From assembly GCF_003628535.1 (NCBI RefSeq), contig NZ_RBCI01000018.1, forward strand, positions 1 to 64,000: a stretch of DNA of 64,000 bases, written 5' to 3'. Source of the stretch: Flavisolibacter nicotianae. GTDB taxonomy: Bacteria > Bacteroidota > Bacteroidia > Chitinophagales > Chitinophagaceae. The notes under the pieces were generated by a model. It was not told the origin of the DNA, made no database searches, and saw only the letters and a program-made list of their open reading frames with translations. Positions 9,290 to 19,577 of the stretch are shown here, piece after piece. Made by a program: the position numbers and the translations under genes. How positions within the stretch are numbered: the first letter of the stretch is position 1; each line of letters begins with the position of its first letter.

Positions 9290-11140
9290 TTACCATCCCG
9301 GATTTTGCCCGAAAGATGGGTAGAGATTTACCTGGCTGAGTGGCAGGGGAAGCCAGTTGTGCTTTTTTTCAAATACCCGTGTTATCACCACTCTTTCCCG
9401 CAGGTTGACGGGTTTGCCATTTGCACCGCGATCAAAATCGACCGCTGTTTTCTCCTTGTATTTTTTCTCACCGGCAAGATTCCATCTGCGCAGGTCGTGC
9501 CAGCGAAGACCTTCGAAGGCAAGTTCCACTGCTCTTTCCCGGATCAGTTCACCCATAAAGGCCTCTTTTGAGGACGTAAATTTTGCATCAACATTCGAAA
9601 CACCGGCCCTCTCCCGCACTTTGTTCACAGCCTGTTCTGCCGTCAGATAACCATTGTGGCTGCTTTGTGGCGTACCGTATCCGTTCAACACGGCTTCGGC
9701 ATACATCAGGTAAACATCGGCAAGGCGCAGGTAAGGAATAATGATACTGATGTTGTTCCATTCGTTGTCAACATCGTTGCATTTGTTGGTAACAAATTTG
9801 CGAAGCAGATAGCCGGTGCGGCTTGCATCATTGTCCCGGCGCAGGTTTCCTCCATTGTAAAGATTGGCAAAACGGTAAGGTTCTTTATTGGCAGGCGCAC
9901 TTCCCTGGATCATTTGCTGACCATCGTACGTGATACACTTGTAAAAACGCGGGTCGCGATTAGACCATGGATCGGCAATGTTGTAGCCCGAGTTAGGGTC
10001 ATCAAGCGGAAGACCATTGGCCATGCCAAAATAATTTACGTAGTTGGCTGCAGGTGATGAAATGGCAGCCTCGCCACCCAGTTGCGGTGGAATAAACATG
10101 TTGACCAACGACCAACGGGATTCCCAGTTTGTGTAAACCGGCGGAGCCAAAAGCGTCTCGGGATAGCCAGGAACTTTGTTTTGACCGGAGGAAATGGTGT
10201 ACCAGTTTTCGCTGTAGTTGGTGAAAGGAAGCAATTTGTAAATGGCTGATCCATCATCGGAGAGCTTCAGTGTTCTGTAAAATGCATCGGCTGCCTGCTT
10301 GCACAACTCCGCATCATAGGTCGCATTGCCGGTAGCTTCCTGGTTCATCATCGGGCTGGCTGCGTAAAGCAGGTCTTTCCCTTTAAAACCGAGAGCAACC
10401 GACTTGGTGATACGTTGGTTGTTGTTACCCTTTGTTGCAGCTCCTACAGTTGTATTGTCCCAGTTAGCCGGCAACAAAGCTGCAGCATCTTCCAGATCTT
10501 TTGCAGCACGCAAGGCCGTTTCCCTATAACTCAACCGTGGCAGGGTCAAAGGCTCATTGGATGGCAGCACCTTGTCTATATATGGTAGGCCACCCCAGAA
10601 ACTCATTAATTCGAAATAGAAAAAGCCACGGAAAAACAAGAGCTGTCCTTTAACGATGTCCTTTTCTTCCTGTGTGGCATCCACCAACTTATCCAGGTTG
10701 GCCAAACCGACATTGGCTTTGCGAATGGCATACCAGGCCAGCGGCCACAGACCTTTGCCGTGCGCTTCGTTGGGGTTTGTCTGTGGGCCGGCACCATCCA
10801 GCCAGCTGTTTGCCCAACCGCCGCCGCCGTTGTTCCAGGCCCAATAGTTTCCGTTGTCGAACTCCATATTCAACCGGTAGTTTGCAACAGAGGTTGACAG
10901 GACGTCGTCGCCGAAATTCCATTCATTGTTCCAGGTGGCTTTCGACATATCCGGAATACAGGAATACAATTCTTCGGTAAAGCCCTGGAAATTCCGGAAG
11001 TTGATAAATACATCCTGCTCCGAAATGCTGGCTTCAGGTGATTTGTCCAGGTATTTCTTACAGGACACCATTCCCAATACAAGGAAAAGCAAACCTGCAG
11101 AGAAAATTATTTTCTTATAAGATTTCATGCTCTTGTTCAT
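9290..11140 (-). CDS. SusD/RagB family nutrient-binding lipoprotein (xylan locus, first pair)
   Basis: Outer-membrane glycan-binding lipoprotein of 616 residues. Lipobox cysteine C27 (LGMVSCKKYLDKSPE). The KKYLDKSPEA opening after the cysteine, the LRLADVYLMYAEAVLNG helix, KVRERAG and ELAFEGLRWHDLRRW are SusD/RagB hallmarks, and it ends in NPGW. A start five codons in (MKSYKK, 11128) is also possible. The start codon of the longer form lies 8 bases after the stop of the upstream SusC gene, so the two are translated as a pair. It is the XusB-position protein, likely binding xylan chains at the cell surface. Confidence 0.95.
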   Translation of the reverse strand: MNKSMKSYKKIIFSAGLLFLVLGMVSCKKYLDKSPEASISEQDVFINFRNFQGFTEELYSCIPDMSKATWNNEWNFGDDVLSTSVANYRLNMEFDNGNYWAWNNGGGGWANSWLDGAGPQTNPNEAHGKGLWPLAWYAIRKANVGLANLDKLVDATQEEKDIVKGQLLFFRGFFYFELMSFWGGLPYIDKVLPSNEPLTLPRLSYRETALRAAKDLEDAAALLPANWDNTTVGAATKGNNNQRITKSVALGFKGKDLLYAASPMMNQEATGNATYDAELCKQAADAFYRTLKLSDDGSAIYKLLPFTNYSENWYTISSGQNKVPGYPETLLAPPVYTNWESRWSLVNMFIPPQLGGEAAISSPAANYVNYFGMANGLPLDDPNSGYNIADPWSNRDPRFYKCITYDGQQMIQGSAPANKEPYRFANLYNGGNLRRDNDASRTGYLLRKFVTNKCNDVDNEWNNISIIIPYLRLADVYLMYAEAVLNGYGTPQSSHNGYLTAEQAVNKVRERAGVSNVDAKFTSSKEAFMGELIRERAVELAFEGLRWHDLRRWNLAGEKKYKEKTAVDFDRGANGKPVNLRERVVITRVFEKKHNWLPLPLSQVNLYPSFGQNPGW

Positions 11141-11147
11141 TTATCGT

Positions 11148-14100
11148 TTATAGACTAAGGTTCAGACCTAAATTGATACGGCGAAGCGTTGGGTAAGCAC
11201 CCTGGCCAGAATAGCCGGCGCCGCCGATATTGGCTTCACGGTCATCCGGCATTTTACTCCAGAGAAACAGGTTGTTGCCATTGAGATAAACCCGCATGGA
11301 TTGAATGCCTCTTTTCCTTAGCCATTCAGGATTGAAAGAATAGGCGATTTCGGCTGATTTTAAGCGAACGTAAGAGGCATCAAAGTAGTAGAAATCGCCT
11401 CTGCTATAATTCAATGATTTCCATCGCGGCAGCGGCGAGGCTGCAGTGGGATTGTCCATTGTCCAATAATCGCCTTGCTTGTAAACCGCATTCAGTGATC
11501 CATCAAAGCTGCCTTGCGTCAACTCCCGGCTAACATTGTTTACGCCATAGAACTGAACAAAGAAAGAAAGCCGTTTGTAGTCGAAGCCAATTGTGCCCGT
11601 GTAGGTATTCTGTGGCCTTGAGGGATAGGCATAGGGTACATTATCATAGCCATCGATAACGCCGTCGCCGTTGAAATCTACCAAATTGAAATTCCCGGGT
11701 AATTTTTGGATGTCGTATTGATTCACCCTGCTGCTGCCATAAACCTCATCCCAGGTATTGTAATAGCCTGCACGGAGTGTCGACCTTGACTGACCGATCT
11801 GGTAATCCTGCCTCTTTAAATAAGCGTCCAGCAATTGCGGATCATCGGCAAAAAGAATTTTATCCTTTGCGTGGGTAGCAGCCATGTTGGACCACAGGCG
11901 CCAATTTTTATTGAACCGCTTGTTAAACTTCAGTTCAACTTCAAAGCCTCTCACTTTTACCTTTCCCAGGTTGGCAACCGGCGGGGTATTACCAAAATAG
12001 GCAGGAACAGCCCGCTGATTACCGGGTAATAAAATATCGTAGCGGTAATCCTGGAACAAATCAAAACTACCTTCCACAAGCCCATTCAACAGGGAATAGT
12101 CAACGCCAAAGTTTGCTTTTGTCGCCGTTTCCCAGTGCAGGTCGGGGTTTCCAATGGAAAACTCCTTGTACCATACATAAGGGCTGGTGATATAGGCCTG
12201 GTCGCCAAGACGCGTCTGTCCGCCAGAGGACCATTGTGTTTGGTACAACCAACGGAAGTTGGTGGCCGGCCTGTCGTCTCCTACAAGTCCGTATGAGCCA
12301 CGGATTTTCAGATTTGTTAACCAGGAAATATTCCGCATAAATTTCTCATTCGTCACCGTCCAGCCTGCGGCCGCAGAAGGGAAAAATCCAAACCTGTACT
12401 CCGGCGAAAACATCTCGGAACCATTGTAAGCACCATTGAACTCAGCAAAATACCGGTTGGCATAATTGTATGTCGCTCTGAAAACCCAGTCTTCTCGGTA
12501 GTGAGGAAACTCGCTTCCTCTTGCATATTCTTCGCGTTGAACCAGCCCCATTTCGGTGAGGTTGTGCTTACCGAACCGTGCGGAATGGTTCACTTGCGCC
12601 TGGTAAAACTTCCTTCTATAGGTCGAAGGATTTTGCATAGCATCGGGTCTTGTAGACCATAATGGCAATACATAGTCAAATTGGTTCGTTCCCGCAGTGT
12701 TTTTGTACGTTACCCGGCCATCACGGTCAACGTATTTGAGAATGGCACTGCCATCATCAAAAATGCCACCTTGTGTAACGAAGGTGTTATCCATCGCAAA
12801 AGTGCCCTTTACACTGAGGTTCTTCATAAGCATGCCCAAATCTTGGGTCAAGGTAAAATCGCTGTTGATCTGTGTGGTTTTTGTATTTCTGACACCGCTA
12901 TTGGCAAGTACCTGAAGGGTGTTAGTGCCTCTTACCGGATCATTGGGATAATAGCCCCAGGAGCCATCACTGTACCGTGGATAAAAAATATCGGGAGCAA
13001 GGGCATAAATGGACTGATACCAGGTGTATTCAAAACCGTTCCAGGTATCCTGCTTATTGCCGCTAAGCCCTGAAAGGTTAGCTGCCAATGTGGTGGTGCT
13101 GGTTAATTTGAAATCAAGGTTGGCCCGGACATTCAACCGGTTGTAGTAAAATCCGGGTTTATAGCCCTTACCATTGTCCGGCACTTTCATGATGTCGCCT
13201 TCGTGAAGTAGATCCAAGGCTGTATAGTATTTGACAAATGATGAACCGCCGGAGATGTTCACGTTCAGGTTATTCGAGGTGGCAAAATCCTTCACCGTCT
13301 CATCCTGCCAGTCAATATTGGGGTATTGTTCCGCCTCCTGTTGATTTGCCGGGTGGCGGTATTTATCCAGTAAAGCATAAGGCGTGTAATCGGCCCAGGA
13401 AGAAGGGTTCAGCGCCAGTTCCCGTTCAATGGCCCAGTTTCTGATTTTCAGAGCGTCGTATGAATCGTACTTCTGCGGAATGCGGGAAGGGATCTTCACG
13501 GTTGTGTTGGCGGTAACGTTGATGTTTGCCTTTCCTTCCACACCTCTTTTTGTTGTAATGAGAATGACACCGTTGGCACCTTTTACCCCAAAAACGGCTG
13601 TCGCGGATGCATCTTTTAATACGGATATGCTTTCAACCGAACCGACGTCCACCCCACTCATCGGACGTTCAATGCCATCAACCAATATCAGCGGGTTGCT
13701 GCCGTTCATGGTACTCTGGCCTCTTATATATATGGTGGGGTCTTCGGCTCCGGGAGTACCGGACCCCTGTACCGTGATCACACCGGGCACATTGCCGGTT
13801 AGTGCGCCGCCTATGGTGGACACGCCGCCTGCTCTTTGCAGCACTGCGCCGGTTGTTTGCGTAATGGCTCCTACCACACTTTGCTTCCGCTGCCGTCCAT
13901 ACCCCACAACAACGATGCTGTCCATGGACAGCTGCGACGGCGCCAAGTGAATGAAAATATCGCTTTGTCCTTCATTGACGGTCACTTCCTGCTGCGTATA
14001 ACCAACAAAGGAAATCACCAACACAGCCTTGTTTTTTGAAACAGTTAGCGTAAAGGAACCATCGCTCTTTGTCAGTGTTGAATTTTTTGTTCCTTTTTCT

Positions 14101-14312
14101 GTAACAGTTGCCCCGCCAAGTGGTGTTCCTTTGTCGTCCACGATTTTTCCGGTTACGGTTAAAGCGTAGGCGAATTTGCCCTTACCGCCGGTGCCCGCAA
14201 AAGAATGTACCGGGCAAAAGCAAAAAAGCGGGATGGCAAACGTTGCCATCATTAGACAGTTTACAGTCAGGCGGAACCCGTCAAACGACGGACCTCGTTT
14301 AATTTTTTTCAT
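11148..14312 (-). CDS. SusC/RagA family TonB-linked outer-membrane transporter (first pair)
   Basis: First gene of the leftward xylan operon. The 1,054 residues comprise a long leader with a hydrophobic signal segment (about 15-45), a carboxypeptidase-D regulatory-like domain (about 48-135, VTGKIVDDKGTPLGGATV), the VVVGYGRQRK TonB-box-like motif at about 142, a plug domain with SusC signature (ILVDGIERP, VLKDASATAVFGVKGANGVILITTKRG-type) and an outer-membrane barrel ending RRINLGLNLSL. It corresponds to XusA. It is divergent from the HTCS gene across about 0.8 kb, as expected for the main regulated operon of the locus. Substrate assignment to xylo-oligosaccharides rests on the enzymes around it. 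Confidence 0.95.
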   Translation of the reverse strand: MKKIKRGPSFDGFRLTVNCLMMATFAIPLFCFCPVHSFAGTGGKGKFAYALTVTGKIVDDKGTPLGGATVTEKGTKNSTLTKSDGSFTLTVSKNKAVLVISFVGYTQQEVTVNEGQSDIFIHLAPSQLSMDSIVVVGYGRQRKQSVVGAITQTTGAVLQRAGGVSTIGGALTGNVPGVITVQGSGTPGAEDPTIYIRGQSTMNGSNPLILVDGIERPMSGVDVGSVESISVLKDASATAVFGVKGANGVILITTKRGVEGKANINVTANTTVKIPSRIPQKYDSYDALKIRNWAIERELALNPSSWADYTPYALLDKYRHPANQQEAEQYPNIDWQDETVKDFATSNNLNVNISGGSSFVKYYTALDLLHEGDIMKVPDNGKGYKPGFYYNRLNVRANLDFKLTSTTTLAANLSGLSGNKQDTWNGFEYTWYQSIYALAPDIFYPRYSDGSWGYYPNDPVRGTNTLQVLANSGVRNTKTTQINSDFTLTQDLGMLMKNLSVKGTFAMDNTFVTQGGIFDDGSAILKYVDRDGRVTYKNTAGTNQFDYVLPLWSTRPDAMQNPSTYRRKFYQAQVNHSARFGKHNLTEMGLVQREEYARGSEFPHYREDWVFRATYNYANRYFAEFNGAYNGSEMFSPEYRFGFFPSAAAGWTVTNEKFMRNISWLTNLKIRGSYGLVGDDRPATNFRWLYQTQWSSGGQTRLGDQAYITSPYVWYKEFSIGNPDLHWETATKANFGVDYSLLNGLVEGSFDLFQDYRYDILLPGNQRAVPAYFGNTPPVANLGKVKVRGFEVELKFNKRFNKNWRLWSNMAATHAKDKILFADDPQLLDAYLKRQDYQIGQSRSTLRAGYYNTWDEVYGSSRVNQYDIQKLPGNFNLVDFNGDGVIDGYDNVPYAYPSRPQNTYTGTIGFDYKRLSFFVQFYGVNNVSRELTQGSFDGSLNAVYKQGDYWTMDNPTAASPLPRWKSLNYSRGDFYYFDASYVRLKSAEIAYSFNPEWLRKRGIQSMRVYLNGNNLFLWSKMPDDREANIGGAGYSGQGAYPTLRRINLGLNLSL

Positions 14313-15105
14313 TTCTTAGTCTAGATAAAGTGATAGGAATTTACTCAGGCATGAGCAAGTTGTATCTCTCGAAAATTCAGTGGAGAAAGCCGGTGCATTC
14401 TCCACTTTTACAGGTGCCAGCAATCAGGTAACTTTTTTCATACAGCAGTCTTTACGTTTAATTGGGGTTTAAAAAATAACTATGAGCAATCTGGTATTGA
14501 TGTGCGTATCAGGCCAAAATCATCCGTAAACCTCTTTTACCCCTTTTTCACCTCCCTCATTCCGAGTTCCGCCGTTTTCTTCTCCCGCCTGCCTTCCTGG
14601 CAGCCGGGCAATAGACCTAACCTGTTGTCTATTTTCGTCGAAGTCGTCTAAATCTCATAAGGTGTATCTTAAACATTTCTCGTGCAATCACGGGTCCGGT
14701 CATCGTCGACCGGCCTTTATGTCTTTCCGGATTTTCCGCAAGCCAATCTCTCTTTCCCGAAAGCAGGCATTCACCCGTGCTTCTGGAAGTGTTCCAAAGC
14801 TAATCGCCCAGGGAGATGAAAGCGGGTTGATTTGTTGAAACTTATGGAACAAATGTCTAGCTTCAGAAATTTTAATCGTCAAACAGACGTTTTTTCCAAG
14901 ATTAATTATATTTGATAGCTGATGTGGATGCGGGGGACGATTCCCATGCACTGAATCAATCATTGCTATTCATTTCCAAAACACATAACCTGTATACCCG
15001 GTAAGACCGGAAATGCAGCAGCTTTGGGGAGCAGTTCCTCAAGCATCTCTTTTATTTCTAGTCAACGTGACTTTATTTATGTGTACAACGCTAAGAGGGA
15101 ATACA
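14313..15105. promoter_or_regulatory. Divergent control region between SusC operon and HTCS gene
   Basis: About 0.8 kb between divergent starts, with no convincing gene. A minus-strand open frame at 14700-14963 has no recognisable family. The region should hold the promoters of both the transport operon and the regulator, and the HTCS binding site, but no operator could be identified by eye. A Bacteroidota -7-type element is noted separately at 14907. Confidence 0.5.
14907..14914 (+). promoter_or_regulatory. Candidate -7 element of the HTCS promoter
   Basis: The octamer TATATTTG matches the Bacteroidota -7 consensus TAnnTTTG and lies about 190 bases before the HTCS start. No clear -33 TTG element is seen at the expected distance, so support is weak. 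Confidence 0.25.
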
Positions 15106-18100
15106 ATGGTAGATAAAGACAAAATGGCACCAGTTTCGAACCTGCCTTTTTTTCTTCTGTGTTTTTTTAAAAAGCCCCTGCTGACTTTCTTCTGTATAGC
15201 AGGATGGGGCCTGCTGGTTTCTGCGCAACAGACCAACATCAATTTTACAGCCTTAACCACCAAGGATGGCCTTTCTTCCAATACAGTAAATGCTATTCTC
15301 AAAGACCGCTATGGCCTGATTTGGTTTGCAACGGAGGATGGACTGGATAAGTTTGATGGTACCAATTTCACCGTCTATCGTCATAAGCCGGGTGATCCGG
15401 CCAGCTTACAGGCAAATGAAATCTTAGCGCTTTATGAAGACAATTCCGGGAATTTGTGGGTTGGTACAAGCGGCGGTTCCTTAAGTCTTTATGACCGAAC
15501 CAGGGACGCTTTTCTTAATTTCCCCGCAAACGGTTCAGCAAACGCCATTAGCAACAATGTCATCCGTGACGTTTGCAGCGATTATCTTGGCAACATATGG
15601 ATTGCCCATTTTGGGGGCGTGAATATCCTTGACCCGGTAACAAAAAAAGTATCGCAAATGGATATACGCTCCGGTAATGCAGGTTCCAGCCTTACAAAGC
15701 CCGGTCTCTGTCTGTTCGAAGACAGTCAGCACCGGATGTGGATCGGCACTACCGAAGGGCTGTTTCAGTATAACCCGAAAACGAAATCCCTGACACAGTT
15801 TGTCCATTCCGACAACGACCCACGCAGTATAAGCGGAAACAACATCAATGCAGTCGTCGAAGACAAAGCGGGAAATATCTGGATTGGCACGAATGGCGGT
15901 TTAAGTCTTTTTAAACCTGGTGCGAATGATTTTATTTATTTCGGTAAGACCACTAAAAACGGACTATCCTTAAGCAGCAATTTCATTTCTTCCATTGCTG
16001 TGGACGGCGACAGGTTGTGGCTGGGCACCGGTGACGGGCTGGACATCCTGGACACCAGGACGGGCGGGATCGCGAAATACAGTTTTGACTACCGTAATAT
16101 CCATAGCCTGACAGCCAAATCGGTTCGTTCTATCTACATTGACCGGCAGGGAATCTACTGGCTGGGCATGATTGGTGGAGGCGTTAATAGATATGACAAA
16201 AACCTGAATCTTTTCAATTATGTAAAAAGCAATGTCTTTGATGAAAAAGGGTTAAGCGCTCCTGTTGTCAATGCGTTTGCCGGGGACAAAAACGGCAATG
16301 TTTACGTTGGTACGGAAGGTGGCGGCCTTAGCCTCTTCGACCGCAAAACAGGATTGTTTCAACCTGTCTCTCTTCGATCCGAAAGAAAAAATGCTGCCAG
16401 CAGCCTGACTGTTCTTGCCCTTAAAATGAAACGGAACAATCAGTTACTGGTGGGAACGTTTTCAGATGGGTTGTTTGTCTTCGATCCGGGCTCGGGAAGC
16501 TACCGGCAACTGCTGCAGGAAGACAAGACCGGAGACCTGAATTCGAACGATATTTTTTGCATAGAAGAAGATCACCAGGGAAAAGTGTGGCTGGGTACTA
16601 ACGGTGGCGGCATAAAAGTCCTGAATGACGAAAATAAAGTTGTTATGCACTACACGCCGGTCCCGAAGGCAGCAACCGATGTTCTTTTACCCATCAACGG
16701 ATACATCCGGGATATCGAGGAAGACAGGGAAGGCAATATCTGGATTGCCACCCATGGCGGGGGTATCGCCGTTCTTGATCCTGTTTCGGGAAAATTCACC
16801 ATTTATAACTCATACAACAGCAAATTACCAAACGACAAGGTGCTATCCTTATTGGAAGACAGCCGGGGGAATATGTGGGCGGGAACTTTCGGCGGAGGCT
16901 TGGGTTTGTTCAACAAGCGCACAAAACAGTTCGTCACGTTTTCAGAAAAAGACGGTCTGCAAAACAACGCCGTTTACAAAATCCTGGAAGATCAAAAAGG
17001 TTTACTATGGCTCAGCACGAACAAAGGGATCAGCAGCCTTGATATCGGCACCAAAAAGATCAACAACTACAACTACCATAACGGGGTACAGAACAACAAC
17101 TTTGTTCATGGTGCAGGCCTGCGGATGGCGGATGGAGAATTATTTTTTGGTGGACTGGAAGGCTTCAATTATTTCAACCCTGCTTACCTGAAGAAAAACA
17201 GCAATATCCCTTCGATCCTGATCACTGATCTACGGGTGGCAAACCAATCGGTTGCACCTTCGGAAGACGGCCCCATACACGAGAACATTGCTATTGCCAA
17301 AGAGATCGATCTCGATTATAAACAAAATTTTGCGTTGAGTTTTGTGGGCTTAAACTATACGTCGCCGGAACAAAACCAATATGCCTACAAACTCGAAGGA
17401 TTTGACAAGGACTGGAACTACGTGGGAAACACCACGGCTGCTTCGTACACCAATCTCGATCCCGGAACATATGTGTTCCGAGTAAAAGCCAGCAACAACG
17501 ATGGCGTTTGGAACAATGAGGGTAAAACCATCCGCATCATCGTACATCCACCTTTCTGGCGCACTACGATTGCTTATATTTTTTACGTACTGTTCCTTGG
17601 CGGCCTTGTGCTTTACTTCCGTCACCGGAGTCTACAAAAACTGAGGCGGACGTTTGCCTTGGAGCAGGAACGAATGCAGGCAGAACAGGAACGCAAAGAA
17701 ACCGAACGGATACGTGAACTTGACCAGCTGAAAATAAAGTTCCTGACCAATTTGAGTCATGAATTCAGAACGCCGATTTCGTTGATCCTGGGTCCGGTAG
17801 ATACCCTGCTGTCGCAGGAAAAAAAGGAGCAGTCATCGGGTCAGCTTCAAATGATCAAACGGAATGCAAGGAGGCTGTTGAATCTCGTAAACCAATTGCT
17901 TGACTTCCGCAAGATGGAAGAAGATGAGCTAAGACTGCAGGCAACCGAAGGTGAGTTGGTAGCTTTTGTGAAAGAAGTGTCCGACTCCTTTAAAGACCTT
18001 TCGGAAAGAAAGCAAATTGATTTTGCCTTTGAGAGCCGCATTGCACAATTGAACACCCTGTTTGACCACGACAAGGTCGAGCGGATCTTGTTCAATCTTT

Positions 18101-19326
18101 TGTCCAATGCCTTTAAGTTCACACTGGAAGGTGGACACATCCGTTTGCTCGTCGACCAGGAAAAAAAGGCGTCCGATCCATCACAAACCTGGGTGACCAT
18201 TAAGGTGAGTGATACAGGCATCGGTATCCCTGCCGATAAAAAAGAAAAAATTTTCGAACGCTTTTTTCAAAGCCCCACAGCGGCCACCATCCTCAACCAG
18301 GGAACCGGCATTGGCCTAGCCATCACAAAAGAATTTGTAAAAATGCATGGCGGCAGCATCGAGGTGGAAAGCGAATTGGGACAGGGTACAACCTTCGTCC
18401 TTCATCTTCCCTTTGTTCCTCTCGAAGCGCCGAAAACCGGCGGTGAATTGCAACAGAAAACGACAAATCCCATTATTGAAACGGAACAGGTGGAAGAGCC
18501 AACGGAGGAACTGGGCGAGTTGGTCCCGGTAAGTGGCAAAACAGAATTGCCTTTGATTTTGATTGTGGAAGACAACGATGACTTCCGGTTTTATTTGAAA
18601 GACAACCTTCGGCTGCAGTACAAAGTGTTTGAAGCAGCCAATGGAAAAGAAGGCTGGCAAAAAGCCCTGGCCCATCACCCGCAGTTGATAGTCAGCGACG
18701 TCAACATGCCCCTAATGGACGGAATTGCCTTCAGCAAGAAAATCAAGTCCGACAAACGGACCAGTCATATACCGCTGATCCTGCTAACGGCGTTAACAGG
18801 CGAAGAAGACCAGTTGCGGGGATTGGGAACCGGTGCCAACGACTACATCACGAAGCCTTTCAATTTTGAGTTGCTCAATGCAAAAATCAAAAACCTTCTC
18901 GTGTTGAACAGTAAATTGAAAGACACGTATACCAGGCAAATAAAAGTGCTCACGCCGGAAGTAAACGTTGAGTCGGAGGATGAGAAATTGCTGGCAATGA
19001 TTATGCTTTACCTGGAAGAAAACCTGACCAATCCGCAACTGTCGGTGGAGGAGTTGAGCCGGCACGTGGGCATGAGCCGGAGTTCGTTGTACAGCAAGCT
19101 GCTGGAATTAACAGGTCAGACACCGGTAGAATACATTCGTTCAGTAAAGCTGGACAAAGCCGCCGTTTTGCTGGAGAAGAGTGATCTGAACATTGCGCAG
19201 GTGGCCTACTCCGTTGGCTTTTCCACACCGAACTATTTTGCCAAATCCTTCAAGGCGAAGTTTAACATGCTGCCGTCGGAGTATGTGAATAAGATGCGGA
19301 AGGAAAGAGAACAGAAAGATGCCTAA
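15106..19326 (+). CDS. Hybrid two-component system (HTCS) sensor/regulator
   Basis: Single-protein sensor kinase and AraC-type regulator that controls glycan utilisation loci. From the ATG at 15106 (preceded by AGAGGGA) it has 1,406 residues. In order: a signal/anchor segment (about 1-42), periplasmic Reg_prop propeller repeats (to about 690, repeated GNIWIGT blades), a Y_Y_Y domain (about 720-805), a membrane helix (about 818-838), HisKA with phospho-acceptor H885 (NLSHEFRTP), HATPase_c (N, G1 and G2 boxes DTGIGIP, GTGIGLAI), a receiver with D1198 (VSDVNMPLMDG) and a C-terminal AraC HTH (about 1290-1406). An in-frame start at 15013 would add 31 residues and misplace the signal peptide. It likely binds a xylo-oligosaccharide and activates both flanking operons. 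Confidence 0.95.
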   Translation: MVDKDKMAPVSNLPFFLLCFFKKPLLTFFCIAGWGLLVSAQQTNINFTALTTKDGLSSNTVNAILKDRYGLIWFATEDGLDKFDGTNFTVYRHKPGDPASLQANEILALYEDNSGNLWVGTSGGSLSLYDRTRDAFLNFPANGSANAISNNVIRDVCSDYLGNIWIAHFGGVNILDPVTKKVSQMDIRSGNAGSSLTKPGLCLFEDSQHRMWIGTTEGLFQYNPKTKSLTQFVHSDNDPRSISGNNINAVVEDKAGNIWIGTNGGLSLFKPGANDFIYFGKTTKNGLSLSSNFISSIAVDGDRLWLGTGDGLDILDTRTGGIAKYSFDYRNIHSLTAKSVRSIYIDRQGIYWLGMIGGGVNRYDKNLNLFNYVKSNVFDEKGLSAPVVNAFAGDKNGNVYVGTEGGGLSLFDRKTGLFQPVSLRSERKNAASSLTVLALKMKRNNQLLVGTFSDGLFVFDPGSGSYRQLLQEDKTGDLNSNDIFCIEEDHQGKVWLGTNGGGIKVLNDENKVVMHYTPVPKAATDVLLPINGYIRDIEEDREGNIWIATHGGGIAVLDPVSGKFTIYNSYNSKLPNDKVLSLLEDSRGNMWAGTFGGGLGLFNKRTKQFVTFSEKDGLQNNAVYKILEDQKGLLWLSTNKGISSLDIGTKKINNYNYHNGVQNNNFVHGAGLRMADGELFFGGLEGFNYFNPAYLKKNSNIPSILITDLRVANQSVAPSEDGPIHENIAIAKEIDLDYKQNFALSFVGLNYTSPEQNQYAYKLEGFDKDWNYVGNTTAASYTNLDPGTYVFRVKASNNDGVWNNEGKTIRIIVHPPFWRTTIAYIFYVLFLGGLVLYFRHRSLQKLRRTFALEQERMQAEQERKETERIRELDQLKIKFLTNLSHEFRTPISLILGPVDTLLSQEKKEQSSGQLQMIKRNARRLLNLVNQLLDFRKMEEDELRLQATEGELVAFVKEVSDSFKDLSERKQIDFAFESRIAQLNTLFDHDKVERILFNLLSNAFKFTLEGGHIRLLVDQEKKASDPSQTWVTIKVSDTGIGIPADKKEKIFERFFQSPTAATILNQGTGIGLAITKEFVKMHGGSIEVESELGQGTTFVLHLPFVPLEAPKTGGELQQKTTNPIIETEQVEEPTEELGELVPVSGKTELPLILIVEDNDDFRFYLKDNLRLQYKVFEAANGKEGWQKALAHHPQLIVSDVNMPLMDGIAFSKKIKSDKRTSHIPLILLTALTGEEDQLRGLGTGANDYITKPFNFELLNAKIKNLLVLNSKLKDTYTRQIKVLTPEVNVESEDEKLLAMIMLYLEENLTNPQLSVEELSRHVGMSRSSLYSKLLELTGQTPVEYIRSVKLDKAAVLLEKSDLNIAQVAYSVGFSTPNYFAKSFKAKFNMLPSEYVNKMRKEREQKDA

Positions 19327-19409
19327 TCGGAAAGGAAACTGTTTCAACGTGCTGGACAGGCATCTCCCGGGGTTCTTTCAACTATAATTTTGTCTTTTTT
19401 CTCTTCTCT

Positions 19410-19546
19410 GATGCGTCACCCACAGTGGCGCCTTGCACCTTTTTCAAGTTTGCGTGGGTACGCATCGCTGTGGGATCTTACGCTAACCGATGCGTCGCCG
19501 CTGCGGGTTTCACTTTGAAGCAAGCACTGTCAGCGGAAGACGCATC
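19410..19546. repeat. Cluster of four GATGCGT motifs in both orientations
   Basis: The core GATGCGTC occurs at 19410 and 19489 and its reverse complement (G)ACGCATC at 19460 and 19539. Related flanks (CCCACAG / CTGTGGG and CGCTGCGGG) follow. The cluster fills the 251-base gap between the convergent HTCS and esterase genes. It could fold into stems that end both transcripts, or be a small dispersed intergenic repeat. Confidence 0.45.
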
Positions 19547-19577
19547 GGAAAACACTCTTTCCCTTCAATGAATTTTG

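Noticed and set aside
14700-14963. 87-codon minus-strand open frame between SusC and HTCS
   Set aside because: No recognised family, atypical composition, and it occupies the control region where promoters of two divergent genes are needed.
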